Of a stretch of DNA of 64,000 nt, positions 61,487 to 64,000 are shown one piece after another. The notes beneath the pieces are model-generated. The model made no database searches. It was not told where the DNA came from and was given only the letters and a program-made list of their open reading frames with translations. A program made the translations under genes and the position numbers. How positions within the stretch are numbered: the stretch's first letter is position 1; the number at the start of each line of letters is the position of its first letter. The stretch lies in contig OX485805.1 of NCBI GenBank assembly GCA_950295325.1, positions 47,452,758 to 47,516,757 of the forward strand, read 5' to 3'. This stretch comes from Polytrichum commune. Its lineage: Eukaryota; Streptophyta; Polytrichopsida; Polytrichales; Polytrichaceae.

Positions 61487-63958
61487 ATGTTGACGAATGT
61501 CTTCCGCATTGTAAGTCAAATTTCGGCGCCTCCACTCCTCCACTCCTCTGTTCCTCTTCTTTCGCCTCCCTTCCTTTCTCGGCCCCTGTGTGACAAGCAT
61601 ACAAAAATTCGGTTCATTTCACATCACATCAATCACATGAATGGAAGCTCAGCTGCCAGCTCCTACTGCTACAACCTGGGAGATGATAATACATGTAGCT
61701 CTCTTATCATTGCCATCTCTGCCATAGCATCTCTTTGAGAGGGAAGCTGAGTGGCGCCTCTTTTCTTCGAAATGCATTTTATCTGTGCTCTTGAAGAAGG
61801 AGCAGAGCAACAAAAGAATGTTTATCCCTACCTTCAAAATATGAGAACTTTGAGGACTTAAAAAAACGGCTGCTTTGTGTCGAACCTCTTCATATGAGAG
61901 AGAGAGAGAGAGAGCCGGCTGCTTTGATATCCTGTTCCTGTTCCCTCAACTCCCTGCCTTCCTTGGCCCCTGTGTGACAAGTATAGCAAATTCTGTTCTG
62001 TTCACTTCACATCACATCAATTACGTGAATGGAAGTCCAGCTACTAGTACATACTGCTGGAGCCTGGGATAGCACGTGTAGTCCTTTCACTATCACCATC
62101 CTCTCTGCCATAGCATCTCTGAGAGGGAAGTACGTTTTCTTAGAAATACTTATATCTGGGCTCTTGAAGAAGAAGCAGAGCAGAGCAGCACACAAGTGTT
62201 CTAGCTGCAAAATTTGAGAACGTCGAGCACCCTAAAAAACGGCGGCTGTCTGTCGACCCTGTTCATCGGCGGAGAGAGAAACAGAGAGATAGGTCCGGCT
62301 GGTTTGCTTTCCGTCTTCATCCTGTCGGGTTTCTGGAACCTTAATGCTCTTAATTAACAGGCTCTGTAGCACCCTTTGGTATCTCCTTGAAGTTTTGAAC
62401 TGTTCATCAAGGCTCTCATACTTCCTGGCGCCGTTGGAGCACTTGGAAACAAGGTGTGCTGCAGAGAGTAGGCCGACTTGACCTATCCGAGAGAGGAGAA
62501 GCTAAACTTTTATGCACATAACCTTCAGCGCTCATTTGAAAGAGCGTGTAGGCTACAGAATTTGAGCAACTTACTTGAGGCCTTGTTTTTTTCTTTCTCT
62601 CTCTGGCTATGAGAACGCAAGATTGTTTACTACTCTATTGGATTGTGTCCAGCACTTCGAAAATGCCGTTTCAACAGATTATAGGTAGTCTAAGCAGGTG
62701 AAGGTTTATATGTGTCTTGTTATCTCCTAGATTTGGATCATTATGAAAGTTCTCGTTGGTTTTCTAGGACAGCAATCCGAGGTTGAAATTTGTGCAGAAG
62801 GAAGACTTTGTTAAGGGCTCACAGAGTAGTACGGTGATGAGAAGTGTTACAGATGATATTTGTTCTTTCGAGAGCAATTCCTGGGTCACAGAAGCGGTGG
62901 TTATTATAGTATCAGAATCTATTGGGATATCTCCTATTTGATCCGGTTTGTTATTTAGAGGTGGGGTCATTGAACAGCACTCCGGTTATAGATCATGAAT
63001 CCTTTTGATTGGGTTTTTTCCAGGGAGGACTGCACCAAGTTTCATGGTTTCTCCTTCTTCCAGAGGGAGAGTCTCTCTCTCCAAACTCAACAAGGTTTGT
63101 TGATCTGTGCTCATCCACTTTGTCTTTCTAGATAGGTGGTTGCAACTCGGGTATGACTGGAACTTAGAAGTTTTAAATGTAGCTCACAACATGATTGTCG
63201 GGTGCTTTTCATGTCCTGATAATTTATTTTAGGGTTTTTCTGACTATGCATGGCCATGTTGAAGAGATTCAAACTCGAAATCTTGTATCCGGTATAGTAT
63301 TGACATTTGTTTGAAGGTGAGTCGATTGACGGGTTCACAGCTGGATTCTTACGCTCCTCTAGTTAGGATGTTTATTTATTCTATTTTGCCTGCAGTCTGT
63401 TTTGGTTTCGAGAATCTTGCAGCACACATTGAGAGTTGCTGGTGTGGTTTGACAGGAAGGAGAGATCATGGCAAGACTTGGCTGCAATGCAGGTGATAAG
63501 AGCACACATGTGGCTCCAGGAACAGGGGAATCTGAGTACCTGGACTCTGTCAGGTATTGTCGATTCTCCTTCACCCAATTCATAGAAGCTTCATAATAAA
63601 ATTTGACAGCGAATTGAGTTGTTCTTGAATTGTTTTTGGGAATCGTGAAAGAAGCCATACTCTCTTTGACCTTCAGGGATCAGAGCCAGGCACTTGACAT
63701 CTTGCATCTTAAATGTGAACGTACCTTACACACTGTCCTAGTAATGAATCCTCTGAACTGTTTGAAAGGTTGTAGCCTGGACTTTTTGCTTTTGACTTTG
63801 AAACTGGCATTTATTCATCTGTTCTCTGATTGGCTATATCAACCTCACCCACCAGTTTTGTGTCTGTGCAGATGATCGAGTGAAACTTTGGCTGTTCTTG
63901 CCAGGCCGACATGACAGTCTCAATCCTCTTGTTCACTCGGCTGTTACTGGTCTTAAAG
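61487..63958 (+). CDS. MED13: Mediator subunit 13, N-terminal part (runs off the right edge)
   Basis: MED13 belongs to the Mediator kinase module with MED12, CDK8 and cyclin C in the nucleus. Four exons are seen: 61487-61510, 63024-63094, 63456-63553 and 63872-63958. All have GT-AG sites and matching phases. The product starts MLTNVFRI+GGLHQVSWFLLLPEGE. It then reads WLQEQGNLSTWTLS+DDRVKLWLFLPGRHDSL and continues past the edge from TGLK. This matches the start of plant MED13 as I recall it (M.TNVF.IGGLHQ.SWF and IKLWLFLPGRH). The first coding exon holds only eight codons and the intron after it is 1.5 kb. The rest of this very large protein lies outside the window. Confidence 0.88.
61555..62310. 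repeat. Tandem duplication in MED13 intron 1
   Basis: Two copies offset by 384 bp (61555-61935 and 61939-62310) share GGCCCCTGTGTGACAAG, CACATCACATCAAT, GCCATAGCATCTCT and AAAAACGGC.GCT blocks. Each ends in a GAGAGAGA-rich stretch. Confidence 0.85.
62768..62896 (+). CDS. Possible MED13 cassette exon (43 codons)
   Basis: Between the TTCTAG acceptor at 62767 and a GCG|GTGGTT donor lies a stretch of exactly 129 bases, open in the MED13 frame (DSNPRLKFVQKEDFVKGSQ...). Insertion would keep phase 0 between FRI and GGLHQ. Known plant MED13 joins these directly, so inclusion would be lineage-specific or a chance open stretch. The donor is weak. Confidence 0.3.
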
Positions 63959-64000
63959 GTCAGCAAGGATGAGATAGTGGAAAAAGGATATTCTGAATGT

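Noticed and set aside
1-64000. CRISPR arrays, rRNA, intact tRNA genes, bacterial operons
   Set aside because: None seen; the only tRNA-like sequence is the SINE head, and repeat spacing never fits a CRISPR pattern.

Overview
The window looks like nuclear DNA of a land plant. It has genes split by GT-AG introns, a plant-type FKBP12, a polyol-type sugar transporter, a plant-type MED13 start, and many short DNA transposons in AT-rich spacers. Gene density is low. A non-seed plant such as a bryophyte is my guess from the protein sequences; the species cannot be read from the window.

Left part (1-15 kb): a truncated MYB/SANT-like gene of the kind linked to PIF/Harbinger transposons (minus strand, running off the left edge), then a transposon-rich stretch. 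This holds a tRNA-derived SINE with an 11-bp target duplication (4735-5111), Harbinger-like MITEs with TTA/TAA duplications, and a complete 2.9-kb hAT element with perfect 17-bp terminal inverted repeats and a perfect 8-bp target duplication (7357-10299).

Middle (16-27 kb): a complete five-exon FKBP12 gene (16207-18708), followed by two related multi-kilobase units (about 20.1-22.7 kb and 24.5-26.7 kb). Each unit carries a tandem array of very small ORFs for 45-59-residue, single-span, MED-starting proteins. Five of the eight share a Cys-Leu/Ile-Glu motif inside the membrane span. I do not recognise this family, and it is the best candidate here for something undescribed.

Centre right (32-45 kb): a three-exon polyol/monosaccharide transporter on the minus strand (32256-36382), whose exon-1 end and splice donor are triplicated inside intron 1. 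Next is a two-exon plant gene for a single-span membrane protein of unknown function (41115-42635, minus).

Right part (45-64 kb): a decayed pogo/Tigger transposase, a GC-rich island, AT-rich gene-free DNA, several long hairpins and a threefold 295-bp tandem repeat. The window ends with the first exons of Mediator subunit MED13 (plus strand, from 61487), running off the right edge.

The genes do not form an operon or an obvious pathway. They are ordinary, separately transcribed plant genes among transposons; only the small-ORF arrays look like a locally expanded system.
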